48,403 nt of DNA from Candidatus Contendibacter sp. (GCA_029624675.1 JARSSP010000026.1:1-48403), one strand, 5' to 3'. Shown: positions 17,583-27,444, counted from the first letter of the stretch. Notes: a model not told the origin generated them from the sequence alone. A program made the numbers and translations.

Positions 17583-19147
17583 CCGCAAAAACCTGGCTAC
17601 GTCGCACCCTGTTGGCCGTGTTGCTAACCGCGCTACTGGCTCCGCCGGTGCCGGCGACGACGCTGGCGCTGGTGGTCGGCATCGACCAATACCGCTACAA
17701 GCCTTCCCTGAAAGGCGCGGTCAACGACGCCCGCGACATTCGGGCGGCGTTGGAAACGGCGGGGGTCAGAGACATCGTGCTACTGCTGAACGAACAAGCG
17801 ACCCGCGAAGCGATCCGGGACGCCTGGAACCGGCAGGTCGCCAAGGCCAAGCCCGGCGATACCTTGATCTTCACTTACGCCGGTCACGGCGGCCGGGAGC
17901 CGGAACGGATTCCCGGTAACGAAGCCGACGGCAAGGACGAAACCCTGGTGCTTGGCGGCTTCCAGGAAACCCGGCCAGGCAACGGCCAGCGCATCGTGGA
18001 CGACGAACTCGACCAGTGGTTTCGCGCCGCCAGCCAACTCAACATCCTCTTCGTCGCCGACGCCTGCTACTCGGGCACGCTGACCCGCTCCATCGATCCC
18101 CGGGCCGCCTTTCTGGGTAGCCGCGCCATCGGCGACTACGGCCCGATCAAGGACGACGAATTGCCGCCCCCGGTCGCCCGAACTCAACCCGACGAACCGC
18201 AGCGACCCAACGTCACTTTTCTGGCCGCCAGTCGGGAAAACGAAACCACGCCGGAAGTGGTCATCGATGGCCAACCCCATGGTGCCCTGAGCTGGTCTTT
18301 CGCTCAGGCCCTGCGCGGTGCGGCGGACGCCAACCACGATCATATCCTGACCCGGCAGGAACTGCGGAACTACGTTGAGGAGACGGTGCGAATGTACGCC
18401 GAATCGCGCCAGCACCCGACCCTGCAACCGCTGGAAAGCTCGCACCGGGCGATTCTGCCGGCGGCCGAACCACCGGCGGCGCGGCTGCCCGCCCCATCGG
18501 CGCTGCGCCTGCGGGTGCGAGGGTTGGCGGAATCCGACAGTCGCGCACTGTTTGGCCAGGTTCCGGGCGTCGAACCCGCGTCGGGCGACCAAATCCCCGA
18601 CCTGGTGTGGGACGCCAGCCAACGGCAGGTGCTCAGCGGCCAGGGTGATGTGGTCGCCCACGACATCAAGGACGCGGCGACACTGGGGCAAGTGGTAGCC
18701 AAGTGGCGGTTGCTAACCACGATCAAGGCGCTGAGCGCCCCCCACAGCCTGCGCCTGCGGCTGGAACCAAACGACGGCCTGCATCGGGAAGGGACGGTGA
18801 TCTCCGTCGTCCTCGACGGTCACCGGCACGGCACTATCACCCTGTTCAATCTGGCGGCGAACGGCACGGTGCAGTTTCTCTACCCGATGCCCAAGGATTC
18901 CAGGACCGTGCCGACCGACCAGCCCTTCAATCTCGCGGACAAGATCAAGATCATCCCTCCGTTCGGCGCCGATCACCTGGTTGCGGTTGTCACTCCCACG
19001 GAGCCGACTCAACTCCAAACCCAGTTGCGCGGCCTGCACGGCCGACCCGAGGCGGACGCGCTGGATCGCATCCTGCGGGAAACCGACTGGGGGACTTACC
19101 AAATGGGCGTGCTGGGTCTGTACACCGCGCCGGGCGGCGGGTCTTGA
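17579..19147 (+). CDS. Exported metacaspase-like protease with DUF4384-like C-terminus
   Basis: 522 residues. Signal peptide about 1-26; caspase domain about 27-300 with His103 in YAGHGG and Cys163 in ADACYSG. The acidic NEADGKDE loop after the His resembles the calcium loop of metacaspases, and a second EF-hand-like loop DANHDHILTRQE follows near residue 256. The C-terminal 200 residues include a DUF4384-like segment (GTITLFNLAANGTVQFLYP). Coupled by a 4-bp overlap to the OmpA-type gene upstream and followed 12 bp later by another caspase gene. Confidence 0.92.
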   Translation: MTAKTWLRRTLLAVLLTALLAPPVPATTLALVVGIDQYRYKPSLKGAVNDARDIRAALETAGVRDIVLLLNEQATREAIRDAWNRQVAKAKPGDTLIFTYAGHGGREPERIPGNEADGKDETLVLGGFQETRPGNGQRIVDDELDQWFRAASQLNILFVADACYSGTLTRSIDPRAAFLGSRAIGDYGPIKDDELPPPVARTQPDEPQRPNVTFLAASRENETTPEVVIDGQPHGALSWSFAQALRGAADANHDHILTRQELRNYVEETVRMYAESRQHPTLQPLESSHRAILPAAEPPAARLPAPSALRLRVRGLAESDSRALFGQVPGVEPASGDQIPDLVWDASQRQVLSGQGDVVAHDIKDAATLGQVVAKWRLLTTIKALSAPHSLRLRLEPNDGLHREGTVISVVLDGHRHGTITLFNLAANGTVQFLYPMPKDSRTVPTDQPFNLADKIKIIPPFGADHLVAVVTPTEPTQLQTQLRGLHGRPEADALDRILRETDWGTYQMGVLGLYTAPGGGS

Positions 19148-19159
19148 GAGTATCGAATC

Positions 19160-20608
19160 ATGAATCCAAATGCTTACCGACCGCTGCTCCTGCCTCTGCT
19201 GCTGGGGCTGTTCGTCACCCCCATCGCCAGCGGTGCGGACCGCGCCCTGTTGGTCGGCATCGATCAATACCCAAAGGTCAAACCGCTGGAAGGTTCCGTT
19301 AACGACGTGCGGAACATGCACCAGTTCGCTCTCGACACGCTGGGCTACCGCCCGGACCAGATTCAAGTCCTGCTCGACGGCGACGCCACCCACGCTGGCA
19401 TCTTGACCGCCATCGAACGCTGGCTGATCGAGGGCAGCCAGCCCGGCGACCGGGTACTGTTTTACTACAGCGGCCACGGCTACCAGATGCCGGACACCGA
19501 CGGCGATGAGGCGGACGGACTCGATGAGACCCTGGTCAGCGTGGACACCGAGCCGGACGGCCAGGGCGGATATCGCAATATGATCAGCGACGACGAATTG
19601 AAAAATCGCTTCGACCGATTGGCCGACCGACAAACGACGGCGATCATCGACTCCTGTCACTCGGGCACCGTCACCCGAGGTTTGCTCGATCCCGGCGATA
19701 CTCGCGCCCGCAAAACCCTCGATCCCGGTTCCGCTGAGGCGACCCGCGATTTCAGCAAGTCGCTGGCGGATCACCGCCGCGAGGAAAGCCTGCTCAAAAG
19801 CGACCGTCAGCGGGTGGTGTGGAGCGCTGTTTCCGCCGCCCAGGTTGCCCTGGTGGATCAGGAAGCCACGCCGCGTGGCGGAGTGTTCACCCGGCGTTTC
19901 CTGACTGGTCTGCGCGACCGGAAGGCGGATCGCAACGGCAATGGCGAGGTGAGCTACGCGGAGCTGCTGGACTATATCCGCCAGGAATCGGCGGATTATT
20001 GCCGGCGACGAGGCCCGGCTTGCGCGTTGGGGCTAACCCCGACCCTGGAGATCGACGCTGCTTACCAAGGACAGCCGGTATTTTCCTTCGCTATGAAGCC
20101 GATGCCGGTTCCCGAACTGGCCACGGAACTGCTGGCCCACGATAACCCGGTGCAAGCCAAGCTGGAAATTTTGCCCAGCGCTGCTTTTCGTCTGGGGGAG
20201 GTGATGCAAATCCGGGTGACCAGTCCCCGTGACGGTTATCTAGTGGTGCTGGACCTCGACGCCCGGGGCCAGGTTACCCAGATTTTCCCCAACCAGTTCA
20301 GCGATAAGGCAGGCAAGCAGAACCGGATTGTCGCGAATCGGCCGATCACGATTCCGGATGCCTATTACGGCTTTCAGTTTCGCGCCCGCGAGCCCGTCGG
20401 TCGAGGTCAACTGCTGGCCATCGTCAGCGAAGATCCGGTGCCGCTGGATAGCTTGCTGAACCAGCACAAGGATTTGCAGGTCATCGCCCGGCCGGAAACG
20501 TATCTGACCGCCCTGGTCCAGCCATTGCGGCAACCCTGGACCGGCGACCGCTTCAACCGGCAGGTCGCGTGGTCGTTGGTGAAGGTCGAGTATGAGATCA
20601 GGCGGTAG
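19160..20608 (+). CDS. Exported metacaspase-like protease with EF-hand-like loop and DUF4384 domain
   Basis: 482 residues. Signal peptide about 1-26; caspase domain about 27-310 with His106 in YYSGHGYQ, a full metacaspase acidic loop DTDGDEADGLDE, and Cys166 in IDSCHSG. An EF-hand-type loop (DRNGNGEVSYAE) lies near residue 257, and a DUF4384 domain at about 335-455 has DGYLVVLDLDARGQV and IFPNQF. These acidic loops suggest Ca2+-dependent activation, as known for metacaspases. It is the last of four closely spaced rightward genes starting at 16014; 142 bp of unremarkable sequence follow. Confidence 0.93.
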   Translation: MNPNAYRPLLLPLLLGLFVTPIASGADRALLVGIDQYPKVKPLEGSVNDVRNMHQFALDTLGYRPDQIQVLLDGDATHAGILTAIERWLIEGSQPGDRVLFYYSGHGYQMPDTDGDEADGLDETLVSVDTEPDGQGGYRNMISDDELKNRFDRLADRQTTAIIDSCHSGTVTRGLLDPGDTRARKTLDPGSAEATRDFSKSLADHRREESLLKSDRQRVVWSAVSAAQVALVDQEATPRGGVFTRRFLTGLRDRKADRNGNGEVSYAELLDYIRQESADYCRRRGPACALGLTPTLEIDAAYQGQPVFSFAMKPMPVPELATELLAHDNPVQAKLEILPSAAFRLGEVMQIRVTSPRDGYLVVLDLDARGQVTQIFPNQFSDKAGKQNRIVANRPITIPDAYYGFQFRAREPVGRGQLLAIVSEDPVPLDSLLNQHKDLQVIARPETYLTALVQPLRQPWTGDRFNRQVAWSLVKVEYEIRR

Positions 20609-20750
20609 AAGGCCACCACCCGCACCACCGTCGAACGCGGCGCGCACGGTCAGGCCAGCGATGGGAGGAAATCGCGACGACTTTGAGGTAGACTGAGACA
20701 TATGCGACTTCGTTGAGCTTCTCCGAAGCATTATTGTTATAACACTCATC

Positions 20751-21728
20751 ATGAGACTGCGAATTATGTTTCGTAACAGCAATCCAGTGAGGCATTTCTC
20801 ATCTCTGATCATCCTGTTCCTGGCGGGCTGCGCCACCCCAGTCACCGAAAAAATCCTGATGCCCCCCAAGGACGTACCGGAACTGATCAAATCGGTTCAG
20901 ATCAACACGTTTTCCGCCAATTCCGGGGATTACGGCAGGCGAGTCACCGAGGCGATCAGAAGCTTGTTGGTGAAGGAGGGTTATATCCAAGTGGTCAATC
21001 AAGGCGGTCAGGCCGTACTTAAAGGCGATGTCAACATTGGCAGGATCAACCGCGTTACTGACAGCAACAGCTATCAGGTCAAGGTCAAGGATCGCGGTGG
21101 CAGTAAACGGACCGAGACCCGCTACATCTATACCATCACCACCGGTGTAGCCTCCAACATCACCTATACCGTGAGCAAAGGCGGCAAGGCTATCGGCGGC
21201 AACAGCTACAACATCACCTACAACAAGCAAGTGACAGGCTCATCAAGCGACGAGGCCCGGTCCAACGCGGAAAGTGACGACTCGATCATTCTCGGCCAGA
21301 TTCAGGAACTCGCCCAAAAAGTCGTCGCCGGCATTTCCCCACATTCAGAAAACTGGGAATTCAAACCCCAGGGGGGTAGCGGGGATCTGGATGCTGGTGT
21401 CGAGTACTATCGCAAGGGCCTATACCCGCAAGCCGAAAGTTACTGGTCGCGGGTTGCCCAGCAAGCCGTGCGCCCAGAAGAAAAAGCCGCCGCCCATTAC
21501 AATCTGGGCATGCTCAATATGCGTAACGGCCAATACCCGCAGGCTTTCGCTAATTTCCGGGAAGCCGATAAACTGCAACCCGCCAACGCGGTTTACATGG
21601 ACGCGCTCCGCAAGGTGGAAGATGCGGGGCTGGGCCAGAAGAAACTGGAGGAAATGAATCCCAACCGCAAGAGAGGCGGTTCCGGCAGCCGTAACCGGTC
21701 CAAAAGGAGCAACAAACCTGGTGGCTAA
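20751..21728 (+). CDS. Lipoprotein with C-terminal TPR region
   Basis: 325 residues (an ATG at 20766 would give 320). A lipobox LAGC follows a hydrophobic signal, so the mature protein is lipid-anchored in the periplasm. Residues about 40-200 form an alpha/beta region rich in Asn and Thr that I do not recognise; 210-295 contain TPR-type repeats (AAAHYNLGMLNMRNGQYPQA). The tail is strongly basic (RKRGGSGSRNRSKRSNK). It precedes a caspase lipoprotein by 33 bp, and both are less GC-rich than their surroundings, so they probably arrived together. Confidence 0.8.
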   Translation: MRLRIMFRNSNPVRHFSSLIILFLAGCATPVTEKILMPPKDVPELIKSVQINTFSANSGDYGRRVTEAIRSLLVKEGYIQVVNQGGQAVLKGDVNIGRINRVTDSNSYQVKVKDRGGSKRTETRYIYTITTGVASNITYTVSKGGKAIGGNSYNITYNKQVTGSSSDEARSNAESDDSIILGQIQELAQKVVAGISPHSENWEFKPQGGSGDLDAGVEYYRKGLYPQAESYWSRVAQQAVRPEEKAAAHYNLGMLNMRNGQYPQAFANFREADKLQPANAVYMDALRKVEDAGLGQKKLEEMNPNRKRGGSGSRNRSKRSNKPGG

Positions 21729-21761
21729 GCTGATACCGTCATATTGATAGGGTGACACCCG

Positions 21762-22733
21762 ATGAGGACCCACACAATAGTGATCTCGATCAGAGCCATC
21801 GGCTTGGTGCTGTTCTGCCTAACGGCGGGTTGCGCAGTGACTCCCAGTGGACCTCACCCGGAAGCGCGAAGTGAGGTCTTCAGTGGCCCCCGTACTGTAC
21901 AAACAACCCCCTCCACCTTGGAACAAAAACCGGATAAGACCTCGGCAGCGACCCCTAAACCCCCCCCGCCCAGGGTCCCGCCGGTGCCCCCACCCAAGCC
22001 GGCACCGGCGCCGGTGCAAGCGCCTGAACCCGCCGTGGCTCCGGTAGTTTCATCCGGACCCCGTTACGCCTTGGTGGTTGGTAACAGCAGATATCCTAAA
22101 AGTTCGTTACCGAATGCTAAAAATGACGCCGATGATATGGCAGTTACCTTAAATGACTTGAAGTTTGAGGTCACCAAGGTGTTAGATGCCGACCATGAAA
22201 AATTGGAGAAATCGATTCAGGAACTTGGAAATAAACTGCGCCAACACGCGGTTGGAGTTTTTTATTACTCTGGACATGCCGTTCAGCACAACGGCGAGAA
22301 CTATATGATCCCAATAGATGCCATAGAGTCGGTAACAGTACCGGAGCATTTGAAATACAAAACAGTGAATATTAATTATGTCTTGGGAGTCATGAAAGAT
22401 GCTGGAAACAGCGTCAATATCGTATTTCTCGATGCTTGTCGAGACAATCCGTTTCCTAGCTTCACCCGAGGCGGCGTCAGTCGTGGCCTTGCCCCGATAA
22501 TAAATGCCCCTCAAGGTAGCTTGGTTGCCTATGCCACAGCCCCCGGTCAAACCGCCGAAGAGGGTGAAGGGCATAATAGCCCATATACTAAACATTTACT
22601 GAAAAACCTGAAAGAACCCCGATCACCAATTACGGATATCCTCACAAAAGTGAATGCCGGTGTCCTCAAGGAAACCGGTGGTCGGCAACAACCCTCCTTT
22701 TTAAGTTCTTTGACAGAAAATTTCTACTTTTAA
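21762..22733 (+). CDS. Caspase-like lipoprotein
   Basis: 323 residues. Lipobox LTAGC with Cys24, then a Pro-rich stalk (about 65-95) and a caspase domain (about 100-322) with His172 and Cys226 (LDACRDN). The usual Gly after the catalytic His is Ala (YYSGHAVQ rather than SGHG), the only such change among the eleven local caspases. No added C-terminal domain: the protein stops at the end of the caspase fold, so it is the minimal member of the set. A start ATG follows a CCCG spacer with GGGTG upstream. GC content is clearly lower than in the flanking genes. Confidence 0.9.
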   Translation: MRTHTIVISIRAIGLVLFCLTAGCAVTPSGPHPEARSEVFSGPRTVQTTPSTLEQKPDKTSAATPKPPPPRVPPVPPPKPAPAPVQAPEPAVAPVVSSGPRYALVVGNSRYPKSSLPNAKNDADDMAVTLNDLKFEVTKVLDADHEKLEKSIQELGNKLRQHAVGVFYYSGHAVQHNGENYMIPIDAIESVTVPEHLKYKTVNINYVLGVMKDAGNSVNIVFLDACRDNPFPSFTRGGVSRGLAPIINAPQGSLVAYATAPGQTAEEGEGHNSPYTKHLLKNLKEPRSPITDILTKVNAGVLKETGGRQQPSFLSSLTENFYF

Positions 22734-22754
22734 ACAAAATATAGCTCTTCATCC

Positions 22755-24197
22755 TCATCCCGTCTCCAGCACGTATCCGCCCACCACCAGCCACGCGCCA
22801 GGTTCGATGACCGACTCTCGGCCGCGCTCCTCGACTTTCACGGCCCGGCCCGATTCGCCGGACCGAATCAACTGATAGGCGGGCCACGTTTCGCTTTCCA
22901 GTCTGAGCGTCCACCGATTTCCGTCCGCATCCAGCCGTAACCCCAAATGCCGCCGCGACAGCCCGAGTTGCTCTGGTCGAACATCCCGGGCCTCGTCCCA
23001 GACCAAGGCATCGGGATCGTTCAACAAGCCGGGCGCCAACTCGACTTCCGCGCCACGACCGAAACAAAGCCATCGACCGGCCGGCGCGGGTAACGGTATT
23101 GGCCGGGGCAATCGCACCCAGCCACGGTAATGCGGGCTCATGATCTCCGGGGCGACGCCCAGTTCCAGGGCCAATTCCTCGTGGGGACGCCAGACCGCGC
23201 CAGGCTCCAGGGGCGCCACACCGTCCGCCGCCTCGCCCCAGAGCCGATCCTCGTCATCGATCCGCAGCCAGGCCACAGCGCTTGGACTCCGGCAACCCAC
23301 CAGCGCGCCGCGTCGATCGAACCCCAGCCGCCAGCTTCGCAGGCCCGCCTTGGCGTGCAGCGACGGCCGTTGCAAGGCGATGCCGATCACCCGCAGGCGG
23401 GATCCCGCGCGCGAAGGTTCGCCACCCGGAGTCCAGGTCAGGGGTTCGTTAAGTTGATCGGCATCGCCCAACGGTTGGGGTTCCAGCCGCAGGTACAGAC
23501 AAGCCGTGGCGAAATCGCCGATCCAGAAGAGGCGCTCTTCACTGCTCCCGACCGGCAAGCAACCGTCCGGCTCGGCGCAAACGACCGGGGCCTGATTCGG
23601 TTTGACGATCAATAGCACCGACGACTGGTTGCCGAAGGGCCAATTCGGCACCGGGAACGTGCTGGCATAGGGATCGCCGTTCATCAAGGTCAGGCGCTGG
23701 CCGGGATAGATGACGCCCAGTTCCGTCCTTCGACGCTCGTCTTGTTGATAAAGCCAGTATTTTGGCTGCTCTTCATCGCCCGGCAGGTAAATGGCGCGCC
23801 CGAAGAGAAAACAGACCTGACCTGTGGGCAATGCCCGATCCGCCTCCACGCGATAGCGAACAGCCTCGCCTTCCGGAACGAGGTTACCGAATTTTTCGGT
23901 ATGCAACCTAATTAAATCCTGGATCAGCGCCGCGCGATTGAAGCCATCGTCCACCCGTTCGTCGCGGGCATAATCGGACGCCGGAATCCGCACGATCACA
24001 TGATGGAAAAAGGTTTCCAGGCGGTGGCGGCTTTTTCGAGTGCGCGGATGATGGATTAGCGCCTCCATCAGAAACTGGTTTTGTCGGCCTCGCCGTCTGG
24101 CCCGCCCCCACAGATTTTCCACGTTGAATACGTCCGGTACATCGCTCAGGGTGGCACAGACCACGTAGTCGGTCGGGATGGCGGAGTCAGCCTTCAT
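22755..24197 (-). CDS. Cytoplasmic protein with C-terminal FHA-like domain, partner of SEDS protein
   Basis: 480 residues from ATG 24197, chosen because GGAGG and AAGGACG stand just upstream; the longer start at 24221 lacks this. No signal peptide or membrane segment. The N-terminal 170 residues are of unknown fold; the middle is beta-rich; the C-terminus (about 375-478) is FHA-like, with CFGRGAEV, LSRRHLGL and a late GAWLVVGG. It overlaps the 3' end of the SEDS gene by 11 bp, so the two are translated together. Likely role: phospho-dependent control of the SEDS-PBP machine (inference). Confidence 0.72.
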   Translation of the reverse strand: MKADSAIPTDYVVCATLSDVPDVFNVENLWGRARRRGRQNQFLMEALIHHPRTRKSRHRLETFFHHVIVRIPASDYARDERVDDGFNRAALIQDLIRLHTEKFGNLVPEGEAVRYRVEADRALPTGQVCFLFGRAIYLPGDEEQPKYWLYQQDERRRTELGVIYPGQRLTLMNGDPYASTFPVPNWPFGNQSSVLLIVKPNQAPVVCAEPDGCLPVGSSEERLFWIGDFATACLYLRLEPQPLGDADQLNEPLTWTPGGEPSRAGSRLRVIGIALQRPSLHAKAGLRSWRLGFDRRGALVGCRSPSAVAWLRIDDEDRLWGEAADGVAPLEPGAVWRPHEELALELGVAPEIMSPHYRGWVRLPRPIPLPAPAGRWLCFGRGAEVELAPGLLNDPDALVWDEARDVRPEQLGLSRRHLGLRLDADGNRWTLRLESETWPAYQLIRSGESGRAVKVEERGRESVIEPGAWLVVGGYVLETG

Positions 24198-26706
24198 CGC
24201 AACGTCCTTCCTCCACGGCAAGCGCGAGCGCGATGAGCGGCGCGATCAGAAAAGTCAGGTGGCTGCCGGCGGCCGACAGCAACGGCATGGGCTGTCCCAT
24301 CACCGGCAGGAAACCCAGGTTGGTTCCCCAGGATACCAGCAGGTGGGCGGCCAACAGGCCACTCCCACCGGCGAGGGTAAAATAGGCAAACCCGCCCAAG
24401 GCTTGCAAGCGGTAGTCTCGCTGGGGGTCCAGGTGGTCCAGGGCGCGTCGGCCGATGCGCCACAGGGTCAGCACCAGCAAGATTTGGGCGATCAGTAAAG
24501 TCAGCGCGGTCACGCCACCGTAACGGTTGAGGAAAAAGGCCGGGGCAAAGTCGTCCTGGACGGCTGGGATGGCCATCGCCTTGCCGTTGCGGCCGGACTG
24601 GGCATTGCCGGGCAGCGCGCCGGCATTGACTCCCCACCAGCCGCCGGCGCGGATAGCCGCCAGCGCCTGGCGCAGTTGATAGCCGGCGTGCGGAAATCGT
24701 TCGGGAGTCGCCCACACCTGGATGCGGTCGCTCTGCAAGCCAGCGGGAAACCAAGCCGGCTGCTGGCGCAGTTGCGTCACACCCAGCGTCAAGGCTATCC
24801 CCGCCGCCGCCAGTGCCGCTTGTCCAACGAGCCGCCAGTAGCGGTCCGGATGGGCTCGCAAGTAGGCCCAGGCCAGTACCAGTCCCCAGAGGATCAACAA
24901 CACGAGGGGAGAGAAATCGCGCAGAAAGGCCAGGGCGACCACCACCAGCGTCACCAAGACGATCACGGGGCTCAGGTAGCGCACCCAAAGAGTCAGCTTT
25001 GGAAGAGTCAGATCCCAGCCGCGCAGATTGCTGCGCTGAGCCAGGGCCATTGCCGTCGCCACGACCAGGGCCAGCTTGCTCAGCTCGACCGGTTGCAATC
25101 CCCACAAGCCGCCCTCGTCACCGAAGAGAACCTGTAGGCTGAGCAGCACCATTGATATCACCAACAGCAACGCGATCAATCCATCGGCGATCAATCCATC
25201 GGCCGGTAGCACTCGAAGTTTCCATCCCGACCGGAACGAAGCCGGAAGCGGACGGAAGCATGTCGCGAGCGCGTCGTGGAGTGGCCCGCTTGCTCGCCCC
25301 CTCCGCCAGAAGATCAGTCCAGCCAATAGCAACCCGCCGAACGTCGCGGCCAGCGCCGCCGTGCGATGGCCGTACCGTAACCAGGCGGACTCGTCCGCGC
25401 CGACGCCCAATTGCAATTGGGCCACCAGCCCCCAGCCCAGTAGCCAGGTCAGCGATCCCATCAGCAGGGCGCTCCACGCCGTTCCGCGCGCCGCCCACAG
25501 CAATCCTCCCAGGGCCAGCCACGCCAGACCATAGGACCAGAGGATCGCGCCGGCATCGCTCCAAAAGCAAAGCGCCAGCGCCCCGCTGGCCAGCGACAGG
25601 CATGGGAACAGACCCAGCCGCGCCGGCCAGGACCCTTCCGCCGAAAACCGGCCTCGAAGCCAGGGCAGCCCCAGCCAGGGCGCCAGCAGGGCCAGGATCA
25701 CCGGCCATTTCGGTCCCTGCAAGAAATCCAGCGGCGCCAGAGTGACCTGAACGGCGGGCAGGCTGGCGGGACGCGGCTCGGCGGCGGGCCAGCGCTGGCC
25801 ACGGGCGATCACCGCCAGCGTCAGCGCGTCGTTAGCGCGGGTCACCCGGTAATGGGTATAGCCAACGATCAACTGGTCACCCACGGCCAAGGGCACCGTC
25901 AGCTCTCGCAACGGAGTACCCCCCCCGGAATCGCCGCTTACGAGCACCGGCGGCCCATCCGGGCGCGCGGCCGGACCCAGCCGCAGCATGTAGCCAACCT
26001 CGGTGGGCGCGATCGATACACTGTCGGCGGTCACCCCCGCCAAGCCGAGCCGGGTGGCGCACTGTACCCCTCCCCCCAGGCTTAGCGGACGGGCCCGGCG
26101 CAGGCTCGCCGGCAGCTTGCTCAAAAGGGCTTCGAATCCGCCAGGGTCACAGAGCGGCAACGCCCGCCCATTTAGGGTCAGATAAACCCCGTCGTACCGC
26201 CAAGTCTGGGATCCCGACTGGAGCGTCAGCCCGTCCGCCGCGACCGCTGCCACGACCAACCGGTGCTCGCCCACCGAGAACCACCCGCCCGGCGTCAGCC
26301 GCCATTCCCGGACCCGGTGATCGTCCGCCGCCCCGCGCGGTTTCCAGAGCACTTGCTTAGCGGCGGCCACGTTTTCCAGCCGCCAGCCACCGGCGGCCGT
26401 TCGCAGGACCCGGACGTGCTCGGCATCGGCGTAAGGCGACCACAGATCGTCGCGCCGCCGCGCGCGGTCGTGGCCCAGGATGACGCTCTGGCCGGGCGCC
26501 AGGTCGATTTGAATCTGGCGCGGTTCCAGCCAGTGGGGGGCGCGTTGCAGCGTCCAGAGCACGCCGAGCAAGGGGATCGACCAGGCCAGGGCTAGCAGCA
26601 GGGTTCGATTGGCGGTGGGCGAAAGGTCGCTCCACAAGAACGCCAGGAATCCCCGAAACAAAACGCGGCGCGCGGCTTCTGGCATGACTTTACCGTGGTG
26701 TTGCAA
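24187..26706 (-). CDS. SEDS-family (FtsW/RodA-like) membrane protein with N-terminal FHA-like domains
   Basis: 839 residues, about twice the length of FtsW or RodA. After one membrane segment (34-54) come two beta-rich FHA-like regions (about 62-155 and 205-300; ILGHD, ADAEH, VGEH), then about ten membrane segments (335-835). SEDS landmarks are visible: GLQPVELSKLALV near 536, AGYQLRQALAAIRAGGW near 674, an Asp pair (AVQDDFA) where FtsW/RodA have the essential Asp, and PVMGQPMPLLSAAG near the end. SEDS proteins polymerise glycan from lipid II with a partner class B PBP; the large PBP at 27445-30648 is the obvious partner. Topology of the FHA-like part is uncertain. Confidence 0.85.
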   Translation of the reverse strand: MQHHGKVMPEAARRVLFRGFLAFLWSDLSPTANRTLLLALAWSIPLLGVLWTLQRAPHWLEPRQIQIDLAPGQSVILGHDRARRRDDLWSPYADAEHVRVLRTAAGGWRLENVAAAKQVLWKPRGAADDHRVREWRLTPGGWFSVGEHRLVVAAVAADGLTLQSGSQTWRYDGVYLTLNGRALPLCDPGGFEALLSKLPASLRRARPLSLGGGVQCATRLGLAGVTADSVSIAPTEVGYMLRLGPAARPDGPPVLVSGDSGGGTPLRELTVPLAVGDQLIVGYTHYRVTRANDALTLAVIARGQRWPAAEPRPASLPAVQVTLAPLDFLQGPKWPVILALLAPWLGLPWLRGRFSAEGSWPARLGLFPCLSLASGALALCFWSDAGAILWSYGLAWLALGGLLWAARGTAWSALLMGSLTWLLGWGLVAQLQLGVGADESAWLRYGHRTAALAATFGGLLLAGLIFWRRGRASGPLHDALATCFRPLPASFRSGWKLRVLPADGLIADGLIALLLVISMVLLSLQVLFGDEGGLWGLQPVELSKLALVVATAMALAQRSNLRGWDLTLPKLTLWVRYLSPVIVLVTLVVVALAFLRDFSPLVLLILWGLVLAWAYLRAHPDRYWRLVGQAALAAAGIALTLGVTQLRQQPAWFPAGLQSDRIQVWATPERFPHAGYQLRQALAAIRAGGWWGVNAGALPGNAQSGRNGKAMAIPAVQDDFAPAFFLNRYGGVTALTLLIAQILLVLTLWRIGRRALDHLDPQRDYRLQALGGFAYFTLAGGSGLLAAHLLVSWGTNLGFLPVMGQPMPLLSAAGSHLTFLIAPLIALALAVEEGRCDEG

Positions 26707-26790
26707 AGTGTATGAATTTTGATTGAAGGTTTATGCGTAACAATGCTAGTTTCTTCAAAAAACGACAGACAATCCACAAATGAGCATCCG

Positions 26791-27408
26791 ATGGACGATC
26801 ACGCGTGCCTTGAACGAATCAGGCAGGGGGGTAAGCCGGCCCAGACGGCCATCACGATCTTGTACGAACGGTATGCGCGCAAGTTTCATCGGTACCTCCA
26901 GCGCCGTTCCTTTTCCTACCAGGAAAGCGAGGACATTTTGCAGGACGCCTTTGTCCGGCTGGCTCGCCTCCGGGGGCGAACGTTTACCGTGCCGGACTTG
27001 CCACTGCCTTGGTTGTACAGGATTCTTTTTAATTGCGCCCAGGATTACCACCGAAAGCGACCGGCGGAACTGCGGGCCTCCGACTTGGCGGGCCACGACG
27101 ACGACGATCCCGCGCCGGCACCCTGGGAAACGCGCGCCTCCGAACCGCTCCTGGCGGAAACGGTCTGGGTCGGTGTCGATGCGGCCCTGCTCGCTTTCCA
27201 AACCGATTATCCCGAACCCGGTACCGCTCTGGAATTGGTGATCATGGAGGGCTGGAGCGTCCGGGAACTGGCCGGTTTTCTGGAGAAATCGGAAGGCGCG
27301 ACCCGCGAATATCTGTCCTACTGGCGCAAGCGCTTGCAAGATTATCTAGCGCGGTTCTGCCCGGCCTGCTTCGCCACCGACTCGGCGGGGGATCGAATCG
27401 GCCGCTGA
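26791..27408 (+). CDS. ECF-type sigma-70 family factor
   Basis: About 205 residues from ATG 26791 (ATG 26743 or TTG 26719 would extend it). Region 2 is clear (YARKFHRYLQRR, then SEDILQDAFVRL) with WLYRILFN following; region 4 is a helix-turn-helix-like stretch (GWSVRELAGFLEKSEGATREYLSYWRKRLQ). A short Cys-containing tail (FCPAC) could bind metal or sense redox. It sits divergently between the SEDS and PBP genes, sharing an 84-bp promoter region with the SEDS operon, and probably controls this locus. The promoter-like motifs at 13913 and 47437 are possible targets. Confidence 0.85.
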   Translation: MDDHACLERIRQGGKPAQTAITILYERYARKFHRYLQRRSFSYQESEDILQDAFVRLARLRGRTFTVPDLPLPWLYRILFNCAQDYHRKRPAELRASDLAGHDDDDPAPAPWETRASEPLLAETVWVGVDAALLAFQTDYPEPGTALELVIMEGWSVRELAGFLEKSEGATREYLSYWRKRLQDYLARFCPACFATDSAGDRIGR

Positions 27409-27444
27409 TGCTCGTCGCCCTACCCACGCCTTGCGCTACTCCCC

